Under the pieces are notes generated by a model that saw only the letters and a list, made by a program, of their open reading frames with translations, was not told the origin of the DNA and made no database searches. A program made the translations under genes and the position numbers. This document shows positions 45,520-54,139 of a DNA stretch of 64,000 nt, piece after piece. Each line of letters begins with the position of its first letter. Within the stretch, counting starts at the first letter, position 1. Origin of the DNA: Zoogloeaceae bacterium (lineage in GTDB: Bacteria; Pseudomonadota; Gammaproteobacteria; Burkholderiales; Rhodocyclaceae); assembly GCA_031287525.1 (NCBI GenBank), contig JAITSU010000035.1:40591-104590 (forward strand), in the 5' to 3' direction.

Positions 45520-46584
45520 TCATCTTGCACTTCTCCGCTGCCGCGCCGCTTCAAGCTGATTGCAGAGGATTTCCGCGCCGTCCAGCAAACGGGGCGTGTG
45601 GCGTTGGATGAGGTCGGGATTGATGTGAAAAAGGTTGTCGTGGCGCATCGCCAAGAGGCGCGGCCAGCGTTTCCAGTCGTCCAGCCATTCCGGTCTTGCG
45701 TCCGCCATGCCGGTGGCGATGATGGCTTCCGGGTCAGCGGCGAGGACGGATTCCAGGCTCACGGTGGGCGCGAGGCTGTCCAGACGCTCAAAAATATTGA
45801 CGCCACCGCAGACGCGGATAACCTGGGTGATGACCTGCGGCTTGCCCACGGTCATCAGGGGCGCTTGCCAGATTTGATAGAACACCTTGACTGGCGGACG
45901 CTGGCTGTACCGATTTTCCAGCGTCGCCAGCCGATGCCGGAAATCTTTGGCGGCTTGCGCGGCAACGGCTTCGCTACCCGCCAGCTTGCCAAACCCTTCC
46001 AGCAGACGCGCCACATCGCCAGGACGCACAGGCTCGGTGACGAAAACGCGCATCCCCAGCGCGCGCAGTTTCGCCAGTTGCGTCGGGTCGTTGCCACCCT
46101 GCCATGCCACCAGCAAATCGGGCTGCAATTTCACGATGGCTTCCAGATTCAGACGCGGATAATCGCCGACGCGCGGCAAGGCGCGCGCCGCTTCCGGGTA
46201 ATCGCTGTACGACACCGCGCCAACCAGCCGCCCGCCCGCGCCCGCCGCATACAGCATCTCGGTGAGATGCGGCGCGAGACTGATGATGCGGCGGGCAGGG
46301 GTGGGCAGGGTAAGCGTGTTGCCTTCGTCGTCGACTACTGCGATTGCGCTTGCCGCGTTGGGTAACAGCGCGAGCAACAACGCGCATACCAAGGCAAAAA
46401 CGCGCCCAGGGCAGCCGCTCGAAACTCCCTTCTCCTCTTGTGGAAGAGAGTTGCGGCGGTTCGGCGCGAAACGATGCTGGAATATGCTGAACCAGCCCCC
46501 GCTTTTGTCTATGAGCGCCCCTGCGGGATACTCTCTCCCACGTGAGGAGAGGGTAAGCGCCCGCCAGTCATCTGAAATTTTCAT
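45520..46584 (-). CDS. btuF: BtuF-like periplasmic cobalamin-binding protein, start uncertain
   Basis: This is a type III substrate-binding protein with the two-lobed BtuF/FhuD fold. Visible are the start of the mature protein RRIISLAPHLTEMLYAAGAGGRLVGAVSYSDYP, the backbone helix region and the late MRHDNLFHINPDLIQRHTPRLLDGAE stretch. The signal peptide (VFALVCALLLALLPNAASA) begins only near residue 62. The preceding residues are encoded by a CTCTCCC-type repeat (46420-46560), so the real start may be a TTG or other start just before the signal peptide. No btuCD genes adjoin it. The window also has cobS and cobC, which fits a cobalamin-using cell. Confidence 0.82.
   Translation of the reverse strand: MKISDDWRALTLSSRGREYPAGALIDKSGGWFSIFQHRFAPNRRNSLPQEEKGVSSGCPGRVFALVCALLLALLPNAASAIAVVDDEGNTLTLPTPARRIISLAPHLTEMLYAAGAGGRLVGAVSYSDYPEAARALPRVGDYPRLNLEAIVKLQPDLLVAWQGGNDPTQLAKLRALGMRVFVTEPVRPGDVARLLEGFGKLAGSEAVAAQAAKDFRHRLATLENRYSQRPPVKVFYQIWQAPLMTVGKPQVITQVIRVCGGVNIFERLDSLAPTVSLESVLAADPEAIIATGMADARPEWLDDWKRWPRLLAMRHDNLFHINPDLIQRHTPRLLDGAEILCNQLEAARQRRSAR
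46420..46560. repeat. CTCTCCC-type compound repeat at the btuF 5' end
   Basis: Arms such as CTCCTCTTGTGGAAGAGAG and TACTCTCTCCCACG...GAGGAGAGGGTA flank a GAACCGCC-like core. The structure matches 19340-19476. It overlaps the apparent first 55 codons of btuF. Confidence 0.6.
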
Positions 46585-46668
46585 GGGATAATCTGACGCT
46601 CACACGCCGCCCGTTTGCCGAATGGGGCATTTTACGGCATCGGCTTGCAGTGCGCCTCACCCCACAAC

Positions 46669-47418
46669 ATGCGCGACCCTCTTCCCTTTCCCCTTCCCCC
46701 CGCCGCTTTCACCAGCGCCAGCCGTCGCGTTGAGGTCGGCAATCTGTTCGACTGGCTGGCTCAGGGCTGGGCGGTGTTCAGCGCCGCGCCGCTGGCATGG
46801 ATGGGTATGGGCAGCCTGTATTTTCTTGGGCTGCTGCTCGTGCCTTTCCTGCAATACCGGGCGTTGCTGCTTGGCTTGTTGTTCGTGCCGCTGACGACAA
46901 ATCTGTTGCTCGCTTGCGACCGCCTCGCCCGCGATGAATCGGGCAGGGAGCGTCCGGCTTTTTTCCCCTTGCGGCTCGACTGGCGCGTTTGCCTGTTGGG
47001 GTTGCAAGGCACGCTCGCGCTTGCGCTCGTCGGCGGATTTCTGTGGCTCACGTTTGCCTTTCTGCTCGCGGGGTTCGAGCAACAATCCCTGAACGGCACC
47101 GAGGCTTCCGCTTTCGGCGTATTGGTCTTGTTCGCCTTGCTGCTGTTGCCCGCGTTTTTGCTGGCGCAGGCGTTTTGCATTATCCTGAATTTCGTGTTTC
47201 TATTGGTCGCTTTGCACGGGATGCCGGTTTTGCCCGCGTTCGTCGCCAGCATTGCCGCGTATCTGAAAAACTGGCGCGTTTTTGCCCTGTTCGCGCCGCA
47301 ACTTGCCGTGCTGTTGTTTTTCGCCATTCTGCCCGCAGGGTTTGGGCTGATTGTGTTGATTCCGGCGCTTTGCGCCACGCTGTACGCCGCTTATCGGGAT
47401 ATTTTTGTTGACGTTTAA
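46669..47418 (+). CDS. BPSS1780-family membrane protein (first of two)
   Basis: The product of about 249 residues has six or so hydrophobic helices and begins with a short soluble segment (SRRVEVGNLFDWLAQGWAVFSAAPLAWMGMGSLYF), as in betaproteobacterial BPSS1780-type proteins. Function is unknown. I chose the ATG at 46669; an upstream ATG at 46615 adds 18 atypical residues. A second, more divergent member follows 20 bases later, so the two form a tandem pair. Confidence 0.72.
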   Translation: MRDPLPFPLPPAAFTSASRRVEVGNLFDWLAQGWAVFSAAPLAWMGMGSLYFLGLLLVPFLQYRALLLGLLFVPLTTNLLLACDRLARDESGRERPAFFPLRLDWRVCLLGLQGTLALALVGGFLWLTFAFLLAGFEQQSLNGTEASAFGVLVLFALLLLPAFLLAQAFCIILNFVFLLVALHGMPVLPAFVASIAAYLKNWRVFALFAPQLAVLLFFAILPAGFGLIVLIPALCATLYAAYRDIFVDV

Positions 47419-47438
47419 CCAGAGGAAAATCGCCCCGC

Positions 47439-48203
47439 ATGTCCGCTCCCGCTTCACCCTCCCCCGACACGCCCCGTAGCTGGCGCTGGCTCTGCGCCGC
47501 TTACGCGATTTTTCGCCAGAAACCCGTGCTGATTTGCTCGGCGCTGGTGTTTTATTTTTCGTTGTCGTCCCTGATTGCCACCCTGCCCGTTGTCGGCTCC
47601 ATCCTCTCGATGTTGCTCACGCCCTGCTTCATCGTCAGCCTGATGAATCTCATCCTGCGCCCGCGCCCCACGGTGAAAGACATTTTTCAGCCTTTCCGCG
47701 AACGCCTGAAGCCGCTGCTCGGACTCGCGTTCGTCCTGATGCTCTGCGTGTTGCTGGTGACGAGCCTGCTGGTATTGCTCGACAGCGAATTCGCGCGCGC
47801 CCTGGGGCAGCCCAACGCGATGGAAGCCCTGCTCAAACCGGAAAACCAGTTGTCGACGCTGGCGCTGTTTGTACTGCTCACGCCCATCATCATGGCGTAC
47901 TGGTTCGCGCCTCTGCTGGTGGCGTGGCGGCAGTTTTCCATCGCCAAGGCGCTGTTTTTCAGTTTCATGACCACGCTGCGAAACTGGCGTCCCGTTCTGG
48001 GTTGCTTCTTGCTGTTCAGTCTGCTGGTTTTTTCCGCCCTCATCCTGATGGTGATGCTCGCTACCGTCAGCATGGCGTTGGCGCAGATGTTGTCCATGTT
48101 CGTCCTGATTGTGGTCGCCGCGCTCAATTTTTGCCTCACCTGCGTCATTTATCAGGATTTTTTCCCGCCGCCCGCGCCCAAACATATTTCGGAACTCGCC
48201 TGA
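47439..48203 (+). CDS. BPSS1780-family membrane protein (second of two)
   Basis: This 254-residue membrane protein has about six hydrophobic helices. The SWRWLCAAYAIFRQKPVLI opening, the early MLLTPCFIVSLMNLILRPRPTVKDIFQPFRERL and the late ALNFCLTCVIYQDFFPPP segments match the BPSS1780 type and are parallel to the preceding gene. It sits just before rsfS. Function is unknown; the pair may work as one complex. Confidence 0.75.
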   Translation: MSAPASPSPDTPRSWRWLCAAYAIFRQKPVLICSALVFYFSLSSLIATLPVVGSILSMLLTPCFIVSLMNLILRPRPTVKDIFQPFRERLKPLLGLAFVLMLCVLLVTSLLVLLDSEFARALGQPNAMEALLKPENQLSTLALFVLLTPIIMAYWFAPLLVAWRQFSIAKALFFSFMTTLRNWRPVLGCFLLFSLLVFSALILMVMLATVSMALAQMLSMFVLIVVAALNFCLTCVIYQDFFPPPAPKHISELA

Positions 48204-48292
48204 ATCCGGAAAAAAGCGGGGACGAACATTTGCCGCCACCCGCTGTTCTCGTCTATATTCACCTTTAATCAAAACTCGCGCCAATTACATCA

Positions 48293-48667
48293 ATGGAATT
48301 ACGCAAATTGCAGAAAATCGCCGTTTCCGCGCTGGAAGACATCAAGGCGAAAGACATTGAGGTGCTCAACACCTCCCGATTAAGCCCCCTGTTCGAGCGC
48401 GTCATCGTCGCCAGCGGCGATTCCAACCGTCAGGTGCGCGCCCTCGCCCGCCATGTTGCCGACCAGGTGCGCGAAGCGGGCAGCGAAGTGCTTTCCGTGG
48501 AGGGCGAGGAAAATGGCGAATGGGTGCTGGTCGACCTGGGTGACATCGTGGTGCACGTCATGCAGCCCGCCATCCGCGCCTACTACAATCTGGAAGACCT
48601 CTGGTCGATGCCGGGGCATCCCAAAACACCGGCGATACACGACAGCGCCGCGTCCGCCAAACCATGA
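48293..48667 (+). CDS. rsfS: Ribosome silencing factor RsfS
   Basis: This 124-residue protein binds L14 on the 50S subunit and blocks subunit joining in starved cells. Typical segments are LSPLFERVIVASGDSNRQVRALARHVADQV and GEWVLVDLGDIVVHVMQPAIRAYYNLEDLW. The ORF overlaps rlmH by four bases (ATGA), the standard rsfS-rlmH order. Confidence 0.95.
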   Translation: MELRKLQKIAVSALEDIKAKDIEVLNTSRLSPLFERVIVASGDSNRQVRALARHVADQVREAGSEVLSVEGEENGEWVLVDLGDIVVHVMQPAIRAYYNLEDLWSMPGHPKTPAIHDSAASAKP

Positions 48668-49134
48668 AACTCAGCATCGTCGCCGTCGGTCACAAGCAAC
48701 CCGCGTGGGTACAGGACGGTTGCGATGAATATCTGAAACGCCTGCCGCGCGAACTCACGGCCCGCGTCGTCGAAATCAAACCCGAACCCGCCGGCAGCAA
48801 GACCCGCGCGCAGGTACAGGCGGCGGAGAAAACCCGCATCCGGCAAGCCCTGGGCGGCACGCGGCAGCGCGTCATCGCGCTGGACGAAAAGGGGCGCGAC
48901 CTCACCACCCGACAATTTGCCGACGCCCTGCGGGAATGGATGCGGGCGGGCAACGACACGGCGCTCCTGATTGGCGGCGCGGGCGGACTCGACGCCGAAC
49001 TGAAAAGCGAAGCCTTCGACCTGCTGCGCCTTTCCAGTCTGACCCTGCCGCACGGACTCGCCCGACTGCTGCTCTGCGAACAGGTTTATCGCGCCATCAG
49101 CCTGCTGAAAAACCATCCCTATCACCGGGAATAA
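48664..49134 (+). CDS. rlmH: 23S rRNA (pseudouridine1915-N3)-methyltransferase RlmH
   Basis: RlmH is a SPOUT methyltransferase that modifies pseudouridine 1915 of 23S rRNA. The 156-residue protein has ALDEKGRDLTTRQFADAL, the knot segment LLIGGAGGLD and the very typical end SLTLPHGLARLLLCEQVYRAISLLKNHPYHRE. It is translationally coupled to rsfS and followed by maf. Confidence 0.96.
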   Translation: MKLSIVAVGHKQPAWVQDGCDEYLKRLPRELTARVVEIKPEPAGSKTRAQVQAAEKTRIRQALGGTRQRVIALDEKGRDLTTRQFADALREWMRAGNDTALLIGGAGGLDAELKSEAFDLLRLSSLTLPHGLARLLLCEQVYRAISLLKNHPYHRE

Positions 49135-49152
49135 CATCAGGAATCCGTTGCC

Positions 49153-49770
49153 ATGACCCCGCAAAACCGCATTTACCTCGCCTCACGCAGTCCTCGCCGC
49201 CACGAATTGCTCGCCCAAATCGGCGTCGCGTTCGATGTCCTCTGGTTTCGCTCCAAAGAACGTATCGACCCGGAAATCGACGAAACGCCACATTCCGGCG
49301 AGCGCGCCGACGACTATGTTTTGCGTCTCGCCCAGGCCAAGGCCAATCACGGCGAGCGTCTGATCGTCTGCCGCAAATTCACGCCCCGTATCGTTCTTGC
49401 CGCCGACACCACACTGGAAATCGACGGCGACATCATCGGCAAACCCACTGACAGCGCCGACGCAACCTACATCCTGCGTCGTCTTTCCGGGCATAGCCAC
49501 CGTGTGCTGACGGGCATCGCCGCCTGTTTTCAGGGCAAAACCCGAACAGCCCTCAATGTTTCCGAAGTCCGCTTTCGCCCGCTGGAAAAATCAGAAATCC
49601 GCCGCTACGTTTTCAGCGGCGAACCGATGGATAAAGCCGGAGCCTACGGCATCCAGGGCGGCGCAGGCCTGTTCATCGAACACATCAGCGGCAGCTACAG
49701 CGGCATCATGGGGCTACCCCTCTGCGAAACAGGGCTACTGCTGAAAGCGCATGGTTATCGTTTTGATTGA
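49153..49770 (+). CDS. maf: Maf-type nucleoside triphosphate pyrophosphatase
   Basis: Maf proteins hydrolyse non-canonical or specific nucleotides (YhdE type: dTTP and UTP). The 205-residue product has the opening YLASRSPRRHELLAQIGV, the VLAADTTLEIDGDIIGKP segment, and SGEPMDKAGAYGIQGGAGLFIEHISGSYSGIMGLPL with the lysine and acidic residues of the active site. It lies 18 bases after rlmH. A ribonuclease G gene often follows in relatives, but is absent here. Confidence 0.94.
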   Translation: MTPQNRIYLASRSPRRHELLAQIGVAFDVLWFRSKERIDPEIDETPHSGERADDYVLRLAQAKANHGERLIVCRKFTPRIVLAADTTLEIDGDIIGKPTDSADATYILRRLSGHSHRVLTGIAACFQGKTRTALNVSEVRFRPLEKSEIRRYVFSGEPMDKAGAYGIQGGAGLFIEHISGSYSGIMGLPLCETGLLLKAHGYRFD

Positions 49771-49777
49771 ATAAGCC

Positions 49778-49846
49778 GTAAGCATAACCCAACATTTGAC
49801 GGTTGCGCGCGTTTTACCGCTCAATGCTGGGTTACGCTGCGCTTAC
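49778..49846. repeat. Inverted repeat with AACCCA/TGGGTTA arms after maf
   Basis: GTAAGCATAACCCA with ACATT pairs with AATGCTGGGTTACGCTGC and GCTTAC. Similar TGGGTTACGCTGCGCTTACCCA tracts are common intergenic repeats in proteobacteria. Confidence 0.7.
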
Positions 49847-49872
49847 CCAACGTTTACTGCACTTGCTCCCAT

Positions 49873-49900
49873 AAAAAAACCGGACTCGCGTCCGGGTTTT
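49873..49900 (+). terminator. Likely terminator of the rsfS-rlmH-maf transcript
   Basis: CCGGA and TCCGG with a CTCGCG loop are followed by G and four T, preceded by seven A. The A run means it may also end the minus-strand orphan module. Confidence 0.7.
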
Positions 49901-49911
49901 AGAAAATTCTG

Positions 49912-50484
49912 TTATGGAAGTTTCTGATCCCTACGACTCTTCAGAATCATCTCGACTAGATACCAAGTTGCCGCGTTAGAAAATATAGGGAGTGCAGCAC
50001 CACTCTCTGTGTCTAGCGATTCCAGAAGTGCGATGTGAGCCTCTGAAAAAGTCTCGCTTACATCCAGCACAAGATTCCTTTTTCCCCAATTGCCAATGAT
50101 GTTCAGTGCACAATAAAATGCAAAACAAGCATTCCAATGTCCTTCTTCCTTAGCATTATCAGCAATTTTCAGTGGACGATACCAACTTATCATCAGCTCT
50201 GTCAGTGAGGCAATCTTGTGCCGATCAGCGCGGTCGCGGTCACTTCCTGTCAGCTTGCGCTTCACTCGCTCATACATCACCTCCCAGTAGATAGCGTTAA
50301 GGAGTTTAATTACATCATCGTCACACCTGATCCGTTCAAGCATGTCTGGATGTGTTTGCGCAAGCAAATCGGAAAAATCTTTCGACCAAGCACGCAAAAA
50401 GCCTAAGCGTCTTTCTTTCTGCTCTTCGGTTGGTCCCCGCTCAAGAATATCATCTTCATAAAGCTCATCAAGCCGGTTTTTCAT
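49912..50484 (-). CDS. Unknown protein, second gene of an orphan module
   Basis: I do not recognise this 190-residue protein. It is soluble, acidic and helical, with no signal or membrane segment. Segments include ERRLGFLRAWSKDFSDLLAQ, LNAIYWEVMYERVKRKL, a central HKIASLTELMISWYRPLKI and a late ATWYLVEMILKSRRDQKLP. The coding DNA is clearly more AT-rich than in the neighbours, suggesting recent acquisition. It overlaps the small upstream gene by four bases, so the two are one unit. Confidence 0.65.
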   Translation of the reverse strand: MKNRLDELYEDDILERGPTEEQKERRLGFLRAWSKDFSDLLAQTHPDMLERIRCDDDVIKLLNAIYWEVMYERVKRKLTGSDRDRADRHKIASLTELMISWYRPLKIADNAKEEGHWNACFAFYCALNIIGNWGKRNLVLDVSETFSEAHIALLESLDTESGAALPIFSNAATWYLVEMILKSRRDQKLP

Positions 50485-50669
50485 GATAATTTAAGCTGAG
50501 CGTCCTGCACAACAGGGTCATTGAAAAAAACTGCTTTGAATGCAGCAACAGCAACTTCTGGATCTCTTAAATTCAATCCCTCTGCTGCATCATCAGAATT
50601 GTGGAAAACTCCCACTGCATCATCACGCAGTTCATCTTTTGGCAACTTACGTTGTTCAGCTTGCGCCAT
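50481..50669 (-). CDS. Unknown 62-residue acidic protein, first gene of an orphan module
   Basis: The product begins MAQAEQRKLPKDELRDDAVG and is acidic, with a VAVAAFKAVFFNDPVVQDAQ end. I cannot assign a family. I chose the ATG at 50669; an earlier in-frame ATG at 50696 sits within a hairpin region. It overlaps the next gene by ATGA. A small acidic gene followed by a larger coupled one resembles toxin-antitoxin or defence gene pairs, but there is no direct sign of this function. Confidence 0.55.
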   Translation of the reverse strand: MAQAEQRKLPKDELRDDAVGVFHNSDDAAEGLNLRDPEVAVAAFKAVFFNDPVVQDAQLKLS

Positions 50670-50684
50670 ATCTATTCTCTCCTT

Positions 50685-50736
50685 GTGAATGCCCAACAGA
50701 GTAAAAACCCCAACAATTTACTCCAAGGGCATCCAC
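50685..50736. repeat. Inverted repeat between rplQ and the orphan module
   Basis: GTGAATGCCC (50685-50694) pairs with GGGCATCCAC (50727-50736), 9 of 10 bases, and an inner GAGTAAA/TTTACTC stem extends it. It may end the ribosomal transcript or serve the orphan module as an operator. No strong T run follows. Confidence 0.55.
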
Positions 50737-50770
50737 ATTGTAAACAGCTACATTTTTAGCCCTTGAAACA

Positions 50771-51172
50771 TCAAGCCTCGGCAGCTTCGTCAGCCACTTC
50801 CACGGGTTCGCCTTCGGGGCGATCGAGGAGTTCGACGTAGGCCATCGGAGCCTTGTCGCCGTTGCGGAAGCCGCATTTCAGGATACGCAGGTAGCCGCCG
50901 GGACGGGTGGCGTAGCGGGGGCCGAGTTCGTCGAACAGTTTGACGACGATTTCACGGTCACGCAGGCGGTCGAATGCCAGACGGCGGTTTGCCAGACTGG
51001 GCTTCTTGCCGAGCGTAAGCATGGGTTCCACGACGCGGCGCAGTTCCTTGGCTTTGGGCAGGGTGGTTTTGATCGCTTCGTGCCGGAGCAGGGAAACGGT
51101 CATGTTCCGCAGCATGGCCAGACGATGGCTGCTGGTGCGGTTGAGTTTTCTTAAACCTAAACGGTGACGCAT
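50771..51172 (-). CDS. rplQ: 50S ribosomal protein L17
   Basis: The 133-residue protein starts [20 protein letters not shown], the invariant family N-terminus. It continues with the [24 protein letters not shown] segment and ends with a short acidic tail. It is the last gene of the alpha operon after rpoA, at the end of the long ribosomal block. Confidence 0.98.
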   Translation of the reverse strand: MRHRLGLRKLNRTSSHRLAMLRNMTVSLLRHEAIKTTLPKAKELRRVVEPMLTLGKKPSLANRRLAFDRLRDREIVVKLFDELGPRYATRPGGYLRILKCGFRNGDKAPMAYVELLDRPEGEPVEVADEAAEA

Positions 51173-51203
51173 GGTTAATCCTTTCTATGTTGTGCAGGCG
51201 TCC

Positions 51204-52193
51204 CTAACGGGTATTTGCTATTACGCGTTCCAGACCGGCGGGCGGCCAGTTTTCCAGTTTCATGCCGAGCGTCAGACCACGGGAGGCAAGCACTTCCTTG
51301 ATTTCGTTCAAGGATTTGCGCCCCAGATTCGGGGTCTTCAACAGCTCGTTTTCGGTGCGCTGAATCAAGTCACCGATGTAGTGGACATTTTCCGCTTTCA
51401 GACAGTTGGCAGAGCGCACGGTCAGTTCGAGGTCATCGACCGGACGCAGGAGCGCGGGGTCGACTTGCGCGGGCTTGCTGGCTTCCATCGCGGGCGCAGT
51501 GCCTTCAAGGTCGGCGAAAACGGCCAGTTGACTGACCAGAATGCGGGCGGCGGCGCGGATGGCTTCTTCCGGCTGGATGACGCCATTGGTTTCGATGTCG
51601 ATAATCAGCTTGTCCAGGTCGGTGCGTTGTTCGACGCGCGCGGATTCCACGGCGTAGGCAACGCGCTTCACCGGGCTGAACGAGGCGTCGAGCACCAGTT
51701 GTCCGATGGTCTTGCCGTCATTCAGGTTACGCATGTTGCCCGGCACATAGCCACGCCCCTTCTGCACCGTGAGTTCCAGAGCGATTTTGCCGCCGGGTTG
51801 CAGGTGGGCGATCACGTGTTCCGGGTTGATGATTTCCACATCATGCGGCAGTTCAATGTCGCTGGCGCGCACCACGCCGGGGCCTTCTTTTTTCAGGGTG
51901 AGGCGCGTTTCCGCGCCGCCGTGCAGCTTGAAGACCACACCTTTCAGGTTCAGCAGAATATCAACAACATCTTCTTCCACGCCGTCAATGCTGGAATACT
52001 CGTGCAGTACGCCATCAATCGAAACTTCGGTCGGCGCGTAGCCGTCCATGGAAGAAAGCAGAATGCGCCGCAGGGCGTTCCCCAGGGTGTGCCCGAAACC
52101 GCGCTCAAAGGGTTCCATAACGACCCTCGCCTCCACCGGAGAGACGCTTTGAACATCAATGATGCGCGGTTTCAGAAGAGTATTGTTTTGCAT
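51204..52193 (-). CDS. rpoA: DNA-directed RNA polymerase alpha subunit
   Basis: This 329-residue subunit has the assembly domain ([34 protein letters not shown]). The flexible linker and the C-terminal domain that contacts UP elements and activators ([44 protein letters not shown]) follow. It sits between rpsD and rplQ as usual. Confidence 0.98.
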   Translation of the reverse strand: MQNNTLLKPRIIDVQSVSPVEARVVMEPFERGFGHTLGNALRRILLSSMDGYAPTEVSIDGVLHEYSSIDGVEEDVVDILLNLKGVVFKLHGGAETRLTLKKEGPGVVRASDIELPHDVEIINPEHVIAHLQPGGKIALELTVQKGRGYVPGNMRNLNDGKTIGQLVLDASFSPVKRVAYAVESARVEQRTDLDKLIIDIETNGVIQPEEAIRAAARILVSQLAVFADLEGTAPAMEASKPAQVDPALLRPVDDLELTVRSANCLKAENVHYIGDLIQRTENELLKTPNLGRKSLNEIKEVLASRGLTLGMKLENWPPAGLERVIANTR

Positions 52194-52260
52194 GGACTAT
52201 CCTTAACTAGGTTGCCGGACGAACCCTGACGGGTTGTCCGGCAATTCGATGACTTCTCGA

Positions 52261-52890
52261 TTACTTGGAATAAAGTTCGATGACCAGACCTTCATTCAGG
52301 GTCGGAGAAAGTTCGGCGCGCAGCGGCATCGCCTTGAACGTGCCCTTGCCTTCTTTCACATCCACCGCAATCCACTCAGGGAAACCACGCGATTCGGCAG
52401 CTTCGAGCGCCGCCTTGACGCGCAGATGACCGCGCGCTTTCGCGGTGAGCGTCACCACGTCGCCGGGACGCACGGTGTAAGAAGGAATGTTCACGCGCTT
52501 GCCGTTGACCAGCACGCCATTGTGACGCACGACCTGACGCGCTTCGACGCGGGAAGCGCCGAAACCCATACGGTAGGCAACGGAGTCCAGACGGGCTTCC
52601 AGAAGTTGCAACAGGTTTTCACCTGTCTGCCCCTTGCGACGCTCGGCTTCCGCGAAGGTACGACGGAACTGACCTTCGAGCACGCCGTAGACACGACGGA
52701 TTTTCTGCTTGGCGCGCAGATGCACACCATAGTCAGAAAGACGCGCGCCGGATTTCTGACCGTGTTGACCGGGGGCATAGGCGCGACGTTCAATCGCGCA
52801 TTTGTCGGAAAAACACTTTTCGCCCTTGAGGAACAGTTTTTCCCCTTCGCGGCGGCATTGGCGGCATTTGGGATCAAGATTACGAGCCAC
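52261..52890 (-). CDS. rpsD: 30S ribosomal protein S4
   Basis: S4 starts assembly of the 30S subunit and autoregulates the alpha operon in E. coli. The 209-residue protein has the N-terminal zinc-type cysteines ([17 protein letters not shown]), the S4 RNA-binding domain ([31 protein letters not shown]) and the normal end [10 protein letters not shown]. Retention of the cysteines marks it as the zinc-binding form. Confidence 0.98.
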   Translation of the reverse strand: MARNLDPKCRQCRREGEKLFLKGEKCFSDKCAIERRAYAPGQHGQKSGARLSDYGVHLRAKQKIRRVYGVLEGQFRRTFAEAERRKGQTGENLLQLLEARLDSVAYRMGFGASRVEARQVVRHNGVLVNGKRVNIPSYTVRPGDVVTLTAKARGHLRVKAALEAAESRGFPEWIAVDVKEGKGTFKAMPLRAELSPTLNEGLVIELYSK

Positions 52891-52900
52891 GTTCTACTCC

Positions 52901-53290
52901 TTAAATCCGACGCTTTTTAGGCGGACGGCAGCCGTTATGGGGCACCGGCGTCACATCGGTGATGCCGGAGATTTTAATGCCCAGCGCATTCAAAGCGCGG
53001 ACGGAAGATTCACGACCAGGGCCGGGGCCTTTGATGCGAACTTCCAGATTTTTCACGCCACATTCCTGCGCCGCCTTGCCAGCGGCTTCCGCAGCAACCT
53101 GGGCGGCGAAGGGCGTGGATTTGCGGGAACCCCGGAAACCTGCGCCACCAGACGTTGCCCAGGAGAGCGCGTTGCCCTGACGGTCGGTGATGGTAATGAT
53201 GGTGTTATTAAAAGAGGCGTGGATGTGGGCAATGCCCTCAGCAACGTTCTTTTTGACTTTTTTGCGAACTTTTTGGGTGGTCTTAGCCAT
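52901..53290 (-). CDS. rpsK: 30S ribosomal protein S11
   Basis: This 129-residue protein has the stretches [40 protein letters not shown] and the invariant C-terminus [18 protein letters not shown]. It contacts the platform and mRNA exit region of the 30S subunit. It lies between rpsM and rpsD. Confidence 0.98.
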   Translation of the reverse strand: MAKTTQKVRKKVKKNVAEGIAHIHASFNNTIITITDRQGNALSWATSGGAGFRGSRKSTPFAAQVAAEAAGKAAQECGVKNLEVRIKGPGPGRESSVRALNALGIKISGITDVTPVPHNGCRPPKKRRI

Positions 53291-53302
53291 GATCAGTTCC
53301 TG

Positions 53303-53668
53303 TTATTTCTTCTTGCCAGCGATGGCCTTGCGCGGCCCCTTGCGGGTACGGGCATTGGTACGAGTCCGCTGACCACGACAGGGCAAGCCCTTGCGATGGC
53401 GCAGACCACGATAGCAACCCAAGTCCATCAAACGCTTGATGTTCATGGTCACTTCGCGGCGCAAATCGCCTTCGACGGTGAATTTACCCACTTCGTCGCG
53501 CAGCTTTTCCATGTCGGCGTCCGACAAGTCCTTGATCTTGATTGACCGAACGACGCCAGCCGCATCACAGATTTTTTGCGCGCGCGAACGACCGATACCA
53601 AAAATGGAGGTCAGCGCGATTTCTGCGTGCTGGTGGTTCGGAATGTTTACCCCTGCAATACGGGCCAT
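53303..53668 (-). CDS. rpsM: 30S ribosomal protein S13
   Basis: This 121-residue protein begins [26 protein letters not shown] and ends with a basic tail [21 protein letters not shown]. It bridges the 30S head to the 50S subunit and contacts P-site tRNA. It begins the alpha operon after rpmJ. Confidence 0.98.
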   Translation of the reverse strand: MARIAGVNIPNHQHAEIALTSIFGIGRSRAQKICDAAGVVRSIKIKDLSDADMEKLRDEVGKFTVEGDLRREVTMNIKRLMDLGCYRGLRHRKGLPCRGQRTRTNARTRKGPRKAIAGKKK

Positions 53669-53723
53669 TGTTTCACTCCAACGATGCCAAAATTAAAAAA
53701 TCCAATTCATCCGGGACCAAAAA

Positions 53724-53837
53724 TCAGCCCTGGCGCTGTTTGTGACGCGGATCTTTACAGATCACCCGCACGACGCCTTTACGGCGGATTACCTTGCAAT
53801 TGCGGCAAATACGCTTCACCGAAGGCAATACTTTCAT
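53724..53837 (-). CDS. rpmJ: 50S ribosomal protein L36
   Basis: The 37-residue protein begins [20 protein letters not shown] and ends [13 protein letters not shown]. The CxxC and late Cys-His residues are the zinc ligands of the C+ form. It lies between infA and rpsM, as in other bacteria. Confidence 0.97.
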   Translation of the reverse strand: MKVLPSVKRICRNCKVIRRKGVVRVICKDPRHKQRQG

Positions 53838-53915
53838 GTTTACAACTCCTAAAAACAGGATGTCGGGGAAGCAGCCGTGTTTCCCGTCCCTCCCAGGGTT
53901 ACGCGTAGAGAATCT

Positions 53916-54134
53916 TCATTTCGCGCGGAAAATGATGCGTCCGCGTGATAAATCGTAAGGGGTCAACGCCACCGTTACCTTGTCGCCGGTCTGGATGCGG
54001 ATATAGTGCATCCGCATTTTGCCGGAGATGGTGGCGTGGATTTCATGACCATTTTCCAGTTTGACCCGGAATGTTGCGTTGGGCAGGTTTTCCAGAACCT
54101 CGCCCTGCATTTCAATGGAATCTTCTTTGGCCAT
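53916..54134 (-). CDS. infA: Translation initiation factor IF-1
   Basis: This 72-residue OB-fold protein starts [20 protein letters not shown] and contains [29 protein letters not shown], the typical IF-1 core. It binds the A site of the 30S subunit in initiation. It sits six bases after secY. Confidence 0.98.
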   Translation of the reverse strand: MAKEDSIEMQGEVLENLPNATFRVKLENGHEIHATISGKMRMHYIRIQTGDKVTVALTPYDLSRGRIIFRAK

Positions 54135-54139
54135 CTTCG

